Below are positions 1 through 7,346 of a DNA stretch of 60,363 nucleotides, in pieces. Every line of letters begins with the position of its first letter. Within the stretch, counting starts at the first letter, position 1. Origin of the DNA: Lachnospiraceae bacterium (lineage in GTDB: Bacteria > Bacillota > Clostridia > Lachnospirales > Lachnospiraceae). The stretch lies in NCBI GenBank assembly GCA_016290615.1, contig JAEEUS010000010.1:1-60363 (forward strand), read 5' to 3'. A program made the translations under genes and the position numbers. Under the pieces are notes generated by a model that saw only the letters and a program-made list of their open reading frames with translations, was not told where the DNA came from and did no database searches.

Positions 1-709
1 AAAGGTCCTCGGCATTTGATACCGTAACGGTATTGAAGTATCTTATGCTCTCTCTGTCTTCAAGTCTCGGATCGCTCTTTCTGAAATATACATCAGTGCT
101 GACAGAGTAATAATACTCATCGGTACCTTTATTTCCGTCAGTGTATACGCTGACACCTATTAGCGTATCATTGTCTGTCAGAGTAAATCTTTTTTTCATC
201 GGGCTGTATTCATTATCCTCTTCCTCGAAAGGATCGGTAAATGTCACGCACCATTCCTTGTTCTCGCAGCCGTCGTATGCCGCTTCTTCAAGGTATTTAA
301 GCTCATTGCCGTAGAATCTGTAGTCAGATTCAAATCCGCCCATCCTGTAGTCTGCTATGAGCTTTCCGTCCTTTTTTGTGACTCTCATGAGAGATGTCTG
401 CGAATACGGATCATCACTCATGCTTACTCCGTCATAGCTCTCGCCGTCTGTGCCGTATTCCGAATGGTAGATGTTATATACCATCTCCCATTCACCCTCC
501 ATGGGATCGGCCTTTGTAGTAACCTCTGCCTTATCGGGCTTGTCAGGCTTTTTTGTATCCGACTCATCGTCATCGGAATCGTCCTGTTCTTCTATCTGCT
601 CGTCATCCGTATCTTCATCCTTTGATCCGCATCCGCCAAAAGCAAACACGAGCATGATTGCGATCGCGATGAGTGCTATTTTCTTCTTTATATATGTATA
701 TCTTTTCAT
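1..709 (-). CDS. Secreted lipoprotein of unknown function, C-terminus cut by window edge
   Basis: The frame is open from an ATG at 707-709 to the left edge, so about 236 residues are visible and the end is missing. The first residues are Lys/Arg-rich, followed by a hydrophobic segment and a lipobox-like FGGC with the acylated Cys at about residue 27. An acidic, Asp/Glu/Lys/Pro-rich linker (about residues 30-65) follows, then a beta-type region rich in Tyr and charged residues ('GEWEMVYN'). This suggests a membrane-anchored extracellular protein with an MxGEW-type lipocalin-like or ligand-sensing domain, but I do not recognise the family. A GGGAGG ribosome site lies 10 bases upstream and a good promoter at 740-769. 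The lipoprotein call is sound; the function is unknown. Confidence 0.75.
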   Translation of the reverse strand, partial: MKRYTYIKKKIALIAIAIMLVFAFGGCGSKDEDTDDEQIEEQDDSDDDESDTKKPDKPDKAEVTTKADPMEGEWEMVYNIYHSEYGTDGESYDGVSMSDDPYSQTSLMRVTKKDGKLIADYRMGGFESDYRFYGNELKYLEEAAYDGCENKEWCVTFTDPFEEEDNEYSPMKKRFTLTDNDTLIGVSVYTDGNKGTDEYYYSVSTDVYFRKSDPRLEDRESIRYFNTVTVSNAEDL

Positions 710-739
710 AACCTCATTTCCTCCCTTTTTGATTCATAT

Positions 740-769
740 ATTATAATGTAAGATCTATATCAAGTTCAA
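740..769 (-). promoter_or_regulatory. Promoter of the edge lipoprotein
   Basis: On the minus strand a TTGAAC -35 (764-769) is followed by 18 bases and a perfect TATAAT -10 (740-745). It overlaps the last codons of exoA and points at the lipoprotein start at 709. Confidence 0.6.
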
Positions 770-1502
770 CCGGGCAGTGATCGGATCCGAAAACATCGGT
801 ATGGATCTTTGCATCCTTCAGTTTTTCGTTCAGATCATCGGATACGATAAAATAGTCGATCCTCCATCCGGCATTCTTTTCACGTGACTTAAACCTGTAT
901 GACCACCATGAATATATGTCAGTTTTGTCAGGATAAAAATATCTGAAAGTATCGGTAAAGCCCGCAGCAAGAAGCTCAGTCATCTTTGAACGCTCCTCAT
1001 CGGTAAAGCCGGCATTGTGATGATTTGTCTTTGGATTCTTAAGATCTATCTCCTTGTGCGCCACATTGAGATCCCCGCAAAAGATCACAGGCTTTTTCTT
1101 CTTAAGCTCACAAAGATAAGTCCTGAAATCATCCTCCCAGTGCTGCCTGTACTCAAGTCTTTCAAGTTCCTGCTTTGAATTGGGTGTATATACCGTGATA
1201 AAGTAGAAACTCTCATACTCAAGAGTGATAACCCTGCCTTCATGATCGTGTTCTTCAATCCCCATGCCGTATGTTACGTTTAAAGGCTGCTTCCTTGTAA
1301 AGATCGCAGTTCCGCTGTAGCCTTTCTTTTCGGCATAATTCCAGTACTGGTAATACCCCTTAAGATCAAGATCTATCTGGCCTTTTTGCAGCTTTGTCTC
1401 CTGCAAGCAGAAGATATCCGCATCCAGTCTGTTAAAATCCTCAATGAAATTCTTGTCAACACAGGCTCTAAGCCCGTTAACATTCCAAGATATGGCTCTC
1501 AT
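741..1502 (-). CDS. exoA: Exodeoxyribonuclease III / AP endonuclease
   Basis: This enzyme cuts DNA 5' of abasic sites and removes 3' blocking groups in base excision repair. The 253 residues match the usual length of the ExoIII/APE1 family. Family motifs are all present: WNVNGLR near the N-terminus, metal-binding Glu35 in LQETK, Tyr105 in VYTPNS, Asp144/Asn146 in GDLNVAH, and the terminal catalytic pair Asp241-His242 in GSDHCPV. An AAAGG site sits 8 bases before the ATG, and a promoter lies at 1537-1565. It appears monocistronic. The active site looks intact. Confidence 0.95.
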   Translation of the reverse strand: MRAISWNVNGLRACVDKNFIEDFNRLDADIFCLQETKLQKGQIDLDLKGYYQYWNYAEKKGYSGTAIFTRKQPLNVTYGMGIEEHDHEGRVITLEYESFYFITVYTPNSKQELERLEYRQHWEDDFRTYLCELKKKKPVIFCGDLNVAHKEIDLKNPKTNHHNAGFTDEERSKMTELLAAGFTDTFRYFYPDKTDIYSWWSYRFKSREKNAGWRIDYFIVSDDLNEKLKDAKIHTDVFGSDHCPVELDIDLTL

Positions 1503-1536
1503 GTTTCTACCTTTCCAATGCAGCGTTAATAACGTA

Positions 1537-1565
1537 ATTCTACTCTATATTATGCAAAAAATCAA
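1537..1565 (-). promoter_or_regulatory. Promoter of exoA
   Basis: TTGATT (-35, 1560-1565), 17-base spacer and TAGAAT (-10, 1537-1542) on the minus strand, 35 bases before the exoA start codon. Confidence 0.6.
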
Positions 1566-1583
1566 AGGACAATGCCTCTAAAA

Positions 1584-2684
1584 CTATGTGATGACCTCAA
1601 GGATATTCAGTTTGTCATCCATGATGACTATATCAGCCTTCTTTCCTATATCAAGACTGCCTCTTTTTTCATATATGTTAAGTGCGATCGCAGGATTGCA
1701 GGTAACTGTCTTTATCGCGCTTTCAAGATTTATCCCTATTGAGACGGCATTTTTCATGCAGTCAAAAAGATTGCTCACACTTCCTGCAAGCGTACCGTCA
1801 TTTAAGAGTGCCTTTCTGCCTTTCTTAAATACCTTCTGTCCGCCAAGCTCATATTCCCCGTCAGGCATTCCCGTTGCTTCCATGCTGTCACTGATAAGGA
1901 TGATGCGGTCATCGCCAAGTGCTTTAAAGGTATTTCTGACAACCGCGGGATGAACATGCTGCATGTCGCATATCAGTTCTGCGAATACATCCTTGCTGTC
2001 CATAACAGCCTCTACGCATCCGGGTTCTCTGTGGTCAGTCTTCGTCATCGCATTGTACAGATGGGTTGCATTTCCAGCGCCTGCATTTATTGCATCTATC
2101 GCCTGTTTATAGCTTGAATTCGTGTGAGCTATGGAGCATACAGCCCTGTCTTTGTTTGATGTTATGAAGTCGATAGCATTCTCGGTTTCCGGAGCTATCG
2201 CTACCACCTTAATATTGTCTCCCGATTCTTTAAATAACAGATCAAAGAGTTCGCAGTCGGGGTTTTTAATGAAACGCCTGTCCTGGGCTCCTGCTTTCTC
2301 ACAGGAAATAAAAGGCCCTTCCAGATAAAGGCCGACTATGCCGGGAATGCTTTTGACAGCCTCCTTTATGCAATGACATATGTCGACAAGCTTTTGTTTG
2401 GGCAGAGTCATGCTCGCAGGGCAAAACGAAGTGATCCCGTGATCTCTTTCATACTCAGCCATATGCGCAAGGCTTTCATATGAAGCATCACAGGTATCAA
2501 AAGACATGCATCCGTGCATATGCATATCGATAAGTCCCGGTATTATGAGCCTTGATTTTTGATCATCAGTAAGCATGTCCTCATCAATAAGCTTGATATC
2601 CGTTATGATGCCTTTATCGATGACTACTTTTCCCGGTACAAATCCGTCTTTTATTGTAAATACTCTTCCTGTTATCTCTCTCAT
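1584..2684 (-). CDS. nagA: N-acetylglucosamine-6-phosphate deacetylase
   Basis: NagA removes acetate from GlcNAc-6-phosphate, giving glucosamine-6-phosphate for glycolysis or cell-wall synthesis. From the ATG at 2684 the protein has 366 residues, normal for this amidohydrolase family. Metal and catalytic motifs are present: HMHG (about 55-58), Glu122 in YLEGPF, His187 in AHTNS, His208 in NATHLYNAM, and Asp266 in SDSMEATG. A longer reading from a TTG at 2732 is unlikely, because it would begin inside the upstream gene's terminator hairpin. There is no clear Shine-Dalgarno sequence; instead a TATAAT lies 7 bases before the ATG, so the message may be leaderless. nagB is not adjacent. Confidence 0.93.
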   Translation of the reverse strand: MREITGRVFTIKDGFVPGKVVIDKGIITDIKLIDEDMLTDDQKSRLIIPGLIDMHMHGCMSFDTCDASYESLAHMAEYERDHGITSFCPASMTLPKQKLVDICHCIKEAVKSIPGIVGLYLEGPFISCEKAGAQDRRFIKNPDCELFDLLFKESGDNIKVVAIAPETENAIDFITSNKDRAVCSIAHTNSSYKQAIDAINAGAGNATHLYNAMTKTDHREPGCVEAVMDSKDVFAELICDMQHVHPAVVRNTFKALGDDRIILISDSMEATGMPDGEYELGGQKVFKKGRKALLNDGTLAGSVSNLFDCMKNAVSIGINLESAIKTVTCNPAIALNIYEKRGSLDIGKKADIVIMDDKLNILEVIT

Positions 2685-2691
2685 GTTAATG

Positions 2692-2697
2692 ATTATA
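2692..2697 (-). promoter_or_regulatory. -10 box immediately before nagA
   Basis: A perfect TATAAT lies only 7 bases before the nagA ATG, so transcription would begin almost at the start codon. The matching -35 region (TTTTTA, 2715-2720) is poor. Confidence 0.4.
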
Positions 2698-2715
2698 GCA
2701 TCTTTGAATGAACGT

Positions 2716-2741
2716 AAAAAGGGACGTGCCAAGCACGTCCC
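2716..2741 (-). terminator. Rho-independent terminator of the padR-pspC operon
   Basis: A 9-bp perfect stem GGGACGTGC/GCACGTCCC (2721-2729 with 2733-2741) has a 3-base loop and is followed on the minus strand by TTTTT (2716-2720). It lies 15 bases after the pspC stop. Confidence 0.9.
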
Positions 2742-2756
2742 TAAGATTGCTATTAT

Positions 2757-2939
2757 TTAGTTGTTCTCAGGCATTATAACTGCTGCGATGATGTAAGCAA
2801 GTATTCCGGAACCGCCCATCAGTGAAAATGCTATCCATAAAAGTCTTACAACTGTGGGATCAACGTTAAAATATTCTCCAAGGCCTCCGCATACTCCGCA
2901 TATTACTCTGTTTGTGCATGATTTCTTTAATTCTTTCAT
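2757..2939 (-). CDS. PspC-domain small membrane protein
   Basis: A 60-residue protein consisting almost wholly of a PspC domain. It starts with a basic stretch, then the CGVCGGLGEYF core, the D-PTVVRLLW segment, and one membrane helix (about residues 35-56) ending in MPENN. In phage-shock and Lia-type responses such proteins sense or signal membrane stress. It is last in the padR-DUF1700-DUF4097-pspC series and is followed directly by a strong terminator. Family assignment is secure; the exact partner is not known. Confidence 0.9.
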   Translation of the reverse strand: MKELKKSCTNRVICGVCGGLGEYFNVDPTVVRLLWIAFSLMGGSGILAYIIAAVIMPENN

Positions 2940-2963
2940 ATTTAATACCTACCTTTCTTTTTA

Positions 2964-3842
2964 TCAGTCTTCTGTAAATGTTATATCGATATTACCCATT
3001 CCGCATTCGATTTCGTACTCTGATTCCATTTCACTGCCTTCTTCGATCTCGTTTACAAAACCGCTCTTGCTTTCACCGTTGAATGTGATATTTCCCATAG
3101 CGGCTTCAAGATCAAGCTGATGGTTTTCAGACTTGTCAATGAGCTCAAGAGTTATATTGCCCATGCCGCACTCGGCATCAAGATCATCCTCTATCACACC
3201 GGTGAAGTGGACATCTCCCGCTCCGCATTCAAGATTAAGATCCTGCAACTTGGCATTTTTAATTGTAAGGCTGCCGGCTGCAACCTTCAGTTCGGTGTAG
3301 TTGCTGCTCAAAAGATCTCCGATGGTAACGTCTCCGGCTCCTGCCGAAACCTTGAGATTGCTGCAGATAAGAGAATCTATCTCCATATCCGTTGCTCCCA
3401 TCTCAAGCTTTACGCTGTCAAAGTCCTTTCCTTTCGGTATTGCGATTGTGACATCGCTCTTTCCGTTTACATTGCCCTTTATCCTCAGCTGTAAGCTACG
3501 GGATGTGTCATCGCTGGCATAACTTGCGTTTTTGATAGTAACATTTATGTTGTTATCAGTTGTATTATCTACTATCTTGACGTCTGATGCTCCTACTTCA
3601 AAGTCCAGATTACTTATGTATTCGGATTTGAACGACAGAGTATAATCCCCCTCTTTACTCATGTTGCCAAGCGAATCGTATCCGACAGCCAGTCCGTTTC
3701 TAAGATCCATGTAAGGGCTGTTATCCGTAATCTCAAGAGCTGCGGCCCAGCCTCCCATTCCGAATCCTATTGCGCACATTACAGCACCGGCCAGTATCAG
3801 TCCTGCAGCACTTGCAAGTGCAACCTTTGTAGATACCTTCAT
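2964..3842 (-). CDS. DUF4097 (LiaG-like) beta-helix protein with N-terminal membrane anchor
   Basis: 292 residues. One membrane helix (about 8-35) precedes a long, repetitive, Asn/Asp/Gly-rich beta region with recurring units such as GAGDV, GMGNI and GAT/SDV, typical of the DUF4097 adhesin-like fold. Related proteins occur in envelope-stress operons with PspC and DUF1700 proteins. Its start overlaps the end of the DUF1700 gene by 4 bases (ATGA), indicating coupled translation. It is probably exposed outside the membrane as part of a cell-envelope sensing complex; this role is inferred from context. Confidence 0.85.
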   Translation of the reverse strand: MKVSTKVALASAAGLILAGAVMCAIGFGMGGWAAALEITDNSPYMDLRNGLAVGYDSLGNMSKEGDYTLSFKSEYISNLDFEVGASDVKIVDNTTDNNINVTIKNASYASDDTSRSLQLRIKGNVNGKSDVTIAIPKGKDFDSVKLEMGATDMEIDSLICSNLKVSAGAGDVTIGDLLSSNYTELKVAAGSLTIKNAKLQDLNLECGAGDVHFTGVIEDDLDAECGMGNITLELIDKSENHQLDLEAAMGNITFNGESKSGFVNEIEEGSEMESEYEIECGMGNIDITFTED

Positions 3843-4546
3843 ACCGTTACTCCCCCCTTTCTATATGAACTTAATTTTGATATCACTGCTCCTATAAGCT
3901 TTGCGATCAGTCTGAATAATGCAGGAACAACCTTTGTTATAACTATGGTTCCTGCCATAGTCAAGAGTATTCCTATTCCTGCCACTAAGAGTCCTATACC
4001 GGTTATCAGTATACCGCCGGCCGGTATTGAGAACATACCGGGTATTCCGACTAAAAGTATGATCACTCCGCATACTATGCATCCGATACCTGCGATAGCG
4101 ATGGAAAAAATCGCTGCTCCTATTCCTATCGATACTCCGATCAAAGCGGCAAGCAGTCCAAAGAATACCGGAACCCAGATCGGTGCCGCGAGTACCAGCA
4201 GGATTATCATCAGAAGCGACATTCCCTGTCCGTTTCTTCTTGTTGTAAAACCTCTGTCATCGCTGTTTGGTATTGTATTGGCCACCTCGTCCTTATAACC
4301 GGGGCCGTAGCCGCTAAATCCTGTCTCGGTGAATTCACCGACGCTCTTGTCCGAATCTCTTAATCCTGCCTTTATCATGAAAGCGATCTTTTCCGGACTC
4401 TCAAGTTCTTTTAATATAGTAGATTCGTTTTCTACTCCGGCATCCTCAAAGTAATCCTCATAGTATTCAAGAGCTTCATCTCTCTCAACTGCCGGGATAT
4501 CTCCGAGAAGCTGCTTCAATTCTGCAAGGAATTGCTGTTTATCCAT
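3839..4546 (-). CDS. DUF1700 / HAAS-domain membrane protein
   Basis: The ATG at 4546 gives 235 residues and sits after a strong GGAGGGG site. A TTG 18 bases further upstream would place that site inside the coding region and is less likely. Residues 1-80 form the helical HAAS domain (MDKQQFLAEL, then DEALEYYEDYF), which in known systems pairs with PadR-family regulators. After a linker, residues about 115-220 hold several Gly/Ile-rich membrane helices. The start lies inside the last codons of padR, and the stop overlaps the DUF4097 start. It probably carries an envelope signal to the PadR regulator. Confidence 0.85.
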   Translation of the reverse strand: MDKQQFLAELKQLLGDIPAVERDEALEYYEDYFEDAGVENESTILKELESPEKIAFMIKAGLRDSDKSVGEFTETGFSGYGPGYKDEVANTIPNSDDRGFTTRRNGQGMSLLMIILLVLAAPIWVPVFFGLLAALIGVSIGIGAAIFSIAIAGIGCIVCGVIILLVGIPGMFSIPAGGILITGIGLLVAGIGILLTMAGTIVITKVVPALFRLIAKLIGAVISKLSSYRKGGVTV

Positions 4547-4865
4547 GTATTCTCCCCTCCTCAAAAAGATATGTAACCTTTTTTGAATATGAATGCCATT
4601 CTGTATAGTACATCTTTAACATCGCGCAACCTTTTTCCGTGATCTTGTAATATCGGCGATTTCTACCGGCATGTTCCTTGTCGTAGACTTCAAGGCACTC
4701 GTCCTTTTGAAGTCTTCGAAGCACCGGGTAGAGTGTGGATTCCGAAAGCTCTATGACCGTTCTGACTTCCTGCGTTATCTTGTATCCGTAGGTGCCTTCT
4801 TCATCCTTGCTTACTATAGCCAGTACTATGGCATCCAGAAGTGCAGATCCTGTGTTAAAGACCAT
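4539..4865 (-). CDS. PadR-family transcriptional regulator
   Basis: 108 residues with the PadR winged helix: DAIVLAIVSKDEEGTYGYKITQEV, the recognition region STLYPVLRRLQKDECLEVY, and the wing GRNRRYYKITEKG. Short PadR proteins dimerise and repress their own operons. This gene heads the four-gene envelope operon. Its promoter (4931-4959) overlaps two near-repeats of an AT-rich palindromic motif, which fits autorepression. The inducing signal is unknown but may come through the downstream HAAS protein. Confidence 0.92.
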   Translation of the reverse strand: MVFNTGSALLDAIVLAIVSKDEEGTYGYKITQEVRTVIELSESTLYPVLRRLQKDECLEVYDKEHAGRNRRYYKITEKGCAMLKMYYTEWHSYSKKVTYLFEEGRIHG

Positions 4866-4894
4866 ATTTAAATCTCCCTTCTGTTTAATCCCTG

Positions 4895-4949
4895 TATGCT
4901 ATACGATGTATAATATCGTTTTCTGAACATACTATACATCATATAATAT
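4895..4949. promoter_or_regulatory. Candidate PadR operators (two direct repeats)
   Basis: Segments 4895-4916 and 4928-4949 match at 17 of 22 bases and start 33 bases apart, about three helical turns. The first contains the dyad TATAC-GAT-GTATA. GATGTATA (4905-4912) and TATACATC (4933-4940) also form an inverted repeat. They cover the padR -10 region and the start of its leader. Confidence 0.55.
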
Positions 4950-4959
4950 TGGATGTCAA
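4931..4959 (-). promoter_or_regulatory. Promoter of the padR operon
   Basis: Consensus TTGACA (4954-4959), a 17-base spacer and TATAGT (4931-4936) on the minus strand, overlapped by the candidate PadR operator. Confidence 0.8.
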
Positions 4960-5048
4960 TACATATATTTTGCTTTTTTTAACAAAATAAAATCCCTTAA
5001 TCCGCCATACGTGTTAAAATATAAAAAACAGCGAAACGGAGGGGTTAT

Positions 5049-6047
5049 ATGATCACTGTTAGTGTATGCATGATAGTAAAGAATGAAGAGAGCTGTCTCG
5101 AAAGATGCCTCAAAAGCCTTGTGCCTGTGGCAGACGAGATCATTGTCGTAGACACCGGTTCATCAGACAGGACAAAAGAGATCGCAGGCAGATTCACGGA
5201 CAGGATATATGATTTTGCCTGGACCGGCAGCTTTTCCGATGCACGCAACTATTCATTCTCGCTTGCTGAATGCGACTACATATACTGTGCCGATGCGGAT
5301 GAGGAGCTTGATGAAGAGAACATAAAAAAGTTTATTCAGTTAAAGAGCACTCTTCTTCCCGAGATCGAGATAGTCCAGATGTATTACTGCAATCAGCTTG
5401 AGAATAATACGATATATAACTTCGACAGAGAGCTTCGTCCAAAGCTCTACAAGAGAATCCGTTCATTTATATGGAATGAACCTATACACGAGCAGGTCCT
5501 GCTAGATCCCGTCATATATGACAGCGAGATAGAAATAATACACCGTCCCGCTTCTGTTCATGCAGGAAGAGATCTTGCCAGATTTGAAAAGATGATAAAT
5601 GACGGTGAGATTATATCAAAAAGACTCCTTGATATATATGTGAAAGAACTGTATATCGCTGGTGATGAGAATAATTATGCGGCTGCATATGAATACTTTG
5701 AAAAGATGTGTGACTCGCCAGACCTTGATGAGGATGATCTGTTATGTGCTCTGACTATAGCACTTAAGGCAAGCATCATAGCCAACGACAAAAATAAGCA
5801 GTTTAAATATGCCCTTAGGGGAGCTGCAACAAAAGGCTGCAGTGAACTGTGCTGTGAACTCGGCAATGTCTTCTTTGAACTTAATGATTATGCCGAGGCA
5901 GCCATGTGGTATTATAACGCTGCATTTGAAACAGAGCCTCTTATTAATATAAGAAGCAAGAAGGATATCCCCCTGAATGCGATCATAAACTGCTACGAAC
6001 TGATGGGGGATAAAGACAGGGCTGATGAATTCAGGGCATATCTGTAG
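5049..6047 (+). CDS. Family 2 glycosyltransferase with helical repeat C-terminus
   Basis: 332 residues. The N-terminal third is a GT-A fold of the type 'SVCMIVKNEESCLERCL', with DEIIVVDTGSSDRT and the metal-binding CADADEEL motif. The C-terminal half has TPR-like helical repeats ('ELGNVFFELNDYAEAAMWYYNA'). This architecture is common in Clostridia and is often tied to glycosylation of surface molecules, but no acceptor can be read here. A CGGAGGGG site is 7 bases before the ATG. A weak promoter (TTAATC, 17 bases, TATAAA at 4997-5025) lies upstream. It diverges from padR, and its 3' end overlaps the convergent membrane-protein gene by 17 bases. Confidence 0.85.
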   Translation: MITVSVCMIVKNEESCLERCLKSLVPVADEIIVVDTGSSDRTKEIAGRFTDRIYDFAWTGSFSDARNYSFSLAECDYIYCADADEELDEENIKKFIQLKSTLLPEIEIVQMYYCNQLENNTIYNFDRELRPKLYKRIRSFIWNEPIHEQVLLDPVIYDSEIEIIHRPASVHAGRDLARFEKMINDGEIISKRLLDIYVKELYIAGDENNYAAAYEYFEKMCDSPDLDEDDLLCALTIALKASIIANDKNKQFKYALRGAATKGCSELCCELGNVFFELNDYAEAAMWYYNAAFETEPLINIRSKKDIPLNAIINCYELMGDKDRADEFRAYL

Positions 6048-6504
6048 ACTGTGCTTTTGCGGTAAATCTGCCGCATGCCATATAAAACAGAGCTGTTGCC
6101 GGCAGGCCTAAAAACGTATTTACATATGATATCAGTGTGGAAATACTCGAATATGTCACAAGAGTCTCCTGCCCCATCCTTGAATAGATGACAGTCCCTG
6201 CGACATTTGCAAATACCGATACTATAGCCAGTGCAACAGAGATCACTATGAGTATGATCGCTCCTGTCCTGTTTGACTCATTTTTTTCATTTTGAGACAT
6301 GCCAAAGAATATCATATAGATTATCAGCTGAGTTATCATAAAGAAGAACTGCACCGGGTATACTTTGATCGCCTCATCAAGTGATGCCATAACAAATATC
6401 GGCATAAGTCTTTTCTGCATGATGATCACGATGAAAGATACGAGCACGGTCAGTATCTGAAGTACGAGTGCGATAGTTGTCAATATCCTGGTATTATTTT
6501 TCAT
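6031..6504 (-). CDS. Small four-helix membrane protein, unknown
   Basis: I do not recognise this protein. From the ATG at 6504 it has 157 residues. That start has an AAAGGAG site at 9 bases; the ATG at 6510 is only 3 bases from it. Four hydrophobic helices are visible (about residues 8-30, 45-65, 80-105 and 125-145), with short polar loops such as SQNEKNESNRTG. The last codons overlap the convergent glycosyltransferase by 17 bases. It follows mntP by 23 bases on the same strand and may share that transcript. Confidence 0.7.
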   Translation of the reverse strand: MKNNTRILTTIALVLQILTVLVSFIVIIMQKRLMPIFVMASLDEAIKVYPVQFFFMITQLIIYMIFFGMSQNEKNESNRTGAIILIVISVALAIVSVFANVAGTVIYSRMGQETLVTYSSISTLISYVNTFLGLPATALFYMACGRFTAKAQSTDMP

Positions 6505-6527
6505 GATCATTTTCTCCTTTGCAAAAA

Positions 6528-7112
6528 TTATAATACACCTTTTATAAATATTTCGATACCTATTCCTATCAGAATGATCCCTCCAAGGATCGATGCCTTT
6601 GAGGCAAGCCTTGTCCCGAATCTCTTTCCTATCATAAGACCCGCAAAACATATGATAAAGGTAACGACTCCGATGATAACGGCGCAGACAAATGCAGATA
6701 AAAATCCGTATTCTGCGATCGTAAAGCCGACAGAAAGCGCATCTATCGAAGTTGCTATTCCCTGTATGATCAAGGCGCTAAAGCCAACCTTTGACTTCTC
6801 ATCATCTTCATCATCATCCTTTATCCCCTCTAATAACATCTTGCCGCCTATGAATAAAAGAAGAAGCAGTGCGATCCAGGGTATGATTTTTTCAAATGCA
6901 GTAAAATATGTGACGATCGTATGTACACATATCCACCCGATCATCGGCATCAGCCACTGAAAGATCGAAAAGACTGAGGCGATCAAAGCCATCTTATTTC
7001 TGTTCATTTTCGGTTCACTCAGTCCGTTTGCAAGTGACACCGAAAATGCATCCATTGCCAGTCCGACGCCAAGTAACATGCTGTTGAAAACAAATATTAG
7101 ACTTAAGTCCAT
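6528..7112 (-). CDS. mntP: MntP-type manganese efflux pump
   Basis: MntP exports Mn2+ to prevent toxicity. The 194 residues and six predicted helices fit the family. Both pseudo-symmetric halves carry the conserved intramembrane Asp motif: GLAMDAFSVSLANG (Asp21) and GIATSIDALSVGF (Asp124). An acidic loop (DDDEDDEKSK, about 99-108) separates them. The leader is a yybP-ykoY Mn2+ riboswitch with a terminator, so the gene should be switched on by excess Mn2+. An AGAGGG site lies before the ATG. Confidence 0.93.
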   Translation of the reverse strand: MDLSLIFVFNSMLLGVGLAMDAFSVSLANGLSEPKMNRNKMALIASVFSIFQWLMPMIGWICVHTIVTYFTAFEKIIPWIALLLLLFIGGKMLLEGIKDDDEDDEKSKVGFSALIIQGIATSIDALSVGFTIAEYGFLSAFVCAVIIGVVTFIICFAGLMIGKRFGTRLASKASILGGIILIGIGIEIFIKGVL

Positions 7113-7141
7113 TTACGTTTTCCCTCTTTTATATGATCATC

Positions 7142-7292
7142 AAAAAAACCAAGTACAGCTCACTATACTTGGTCGAATCTAAATATTTCTTCATGCATAG
7201 TTTAGCTATACATGAGTCTCGCAATTTAAAACAAGCCAGGCACTTGGCCAGTATGTTGACTTGCTACGCAATGCGCTTGCTACTCCCTCATG
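7142..7292 (-). ncRNA. yybP-ykoY manganese riboswitch with terminator
   Basis: Read on the minus strand: P1 arm CATGAG (7287-7292), conserved GGGAGTAGC (7279-7287 region), the core GTCAACATACTGG (7248-7260), then CGAGA and the P1 partner CTCATG (7211-7216). These are the signature elements of the yybP-ykoY family. The expression platform is an intrinsic terminator: ACCAAGTA/TACTTGGT (7166-7173 with 7148-7155) followed by seven T (7142-7148). Mn2+ binding is expected to prevent the terminator and permit mntP transcription. Confidence 0.9.
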
Positions 7293-7305
7293 GGATGTCT
7301 AATGA

Positions 7306-7334
7306 AGTCTATCATGATTATCATTTCATGTCAA
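7306..7334 (-). promoter_or_regulatory. Promoter of mntP riboswitch transcript
   Basis: TTGACA (7329-7334), 17 bases, TAGACT (7306-7311). It begins 13 bases after the hydrolase stop and places the transcript start just before the aptamer P1. Confidence 0.75.
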
Positions 7335-7346
7335 TTGCGGCAATGA

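Noticed and set aside
2685-2732. Longer N-terminus for nagA from a TTG at 2732
   Set aside because: It would start inside the terminator hairpin of the pspC gene, and the added residues do not fit the family.
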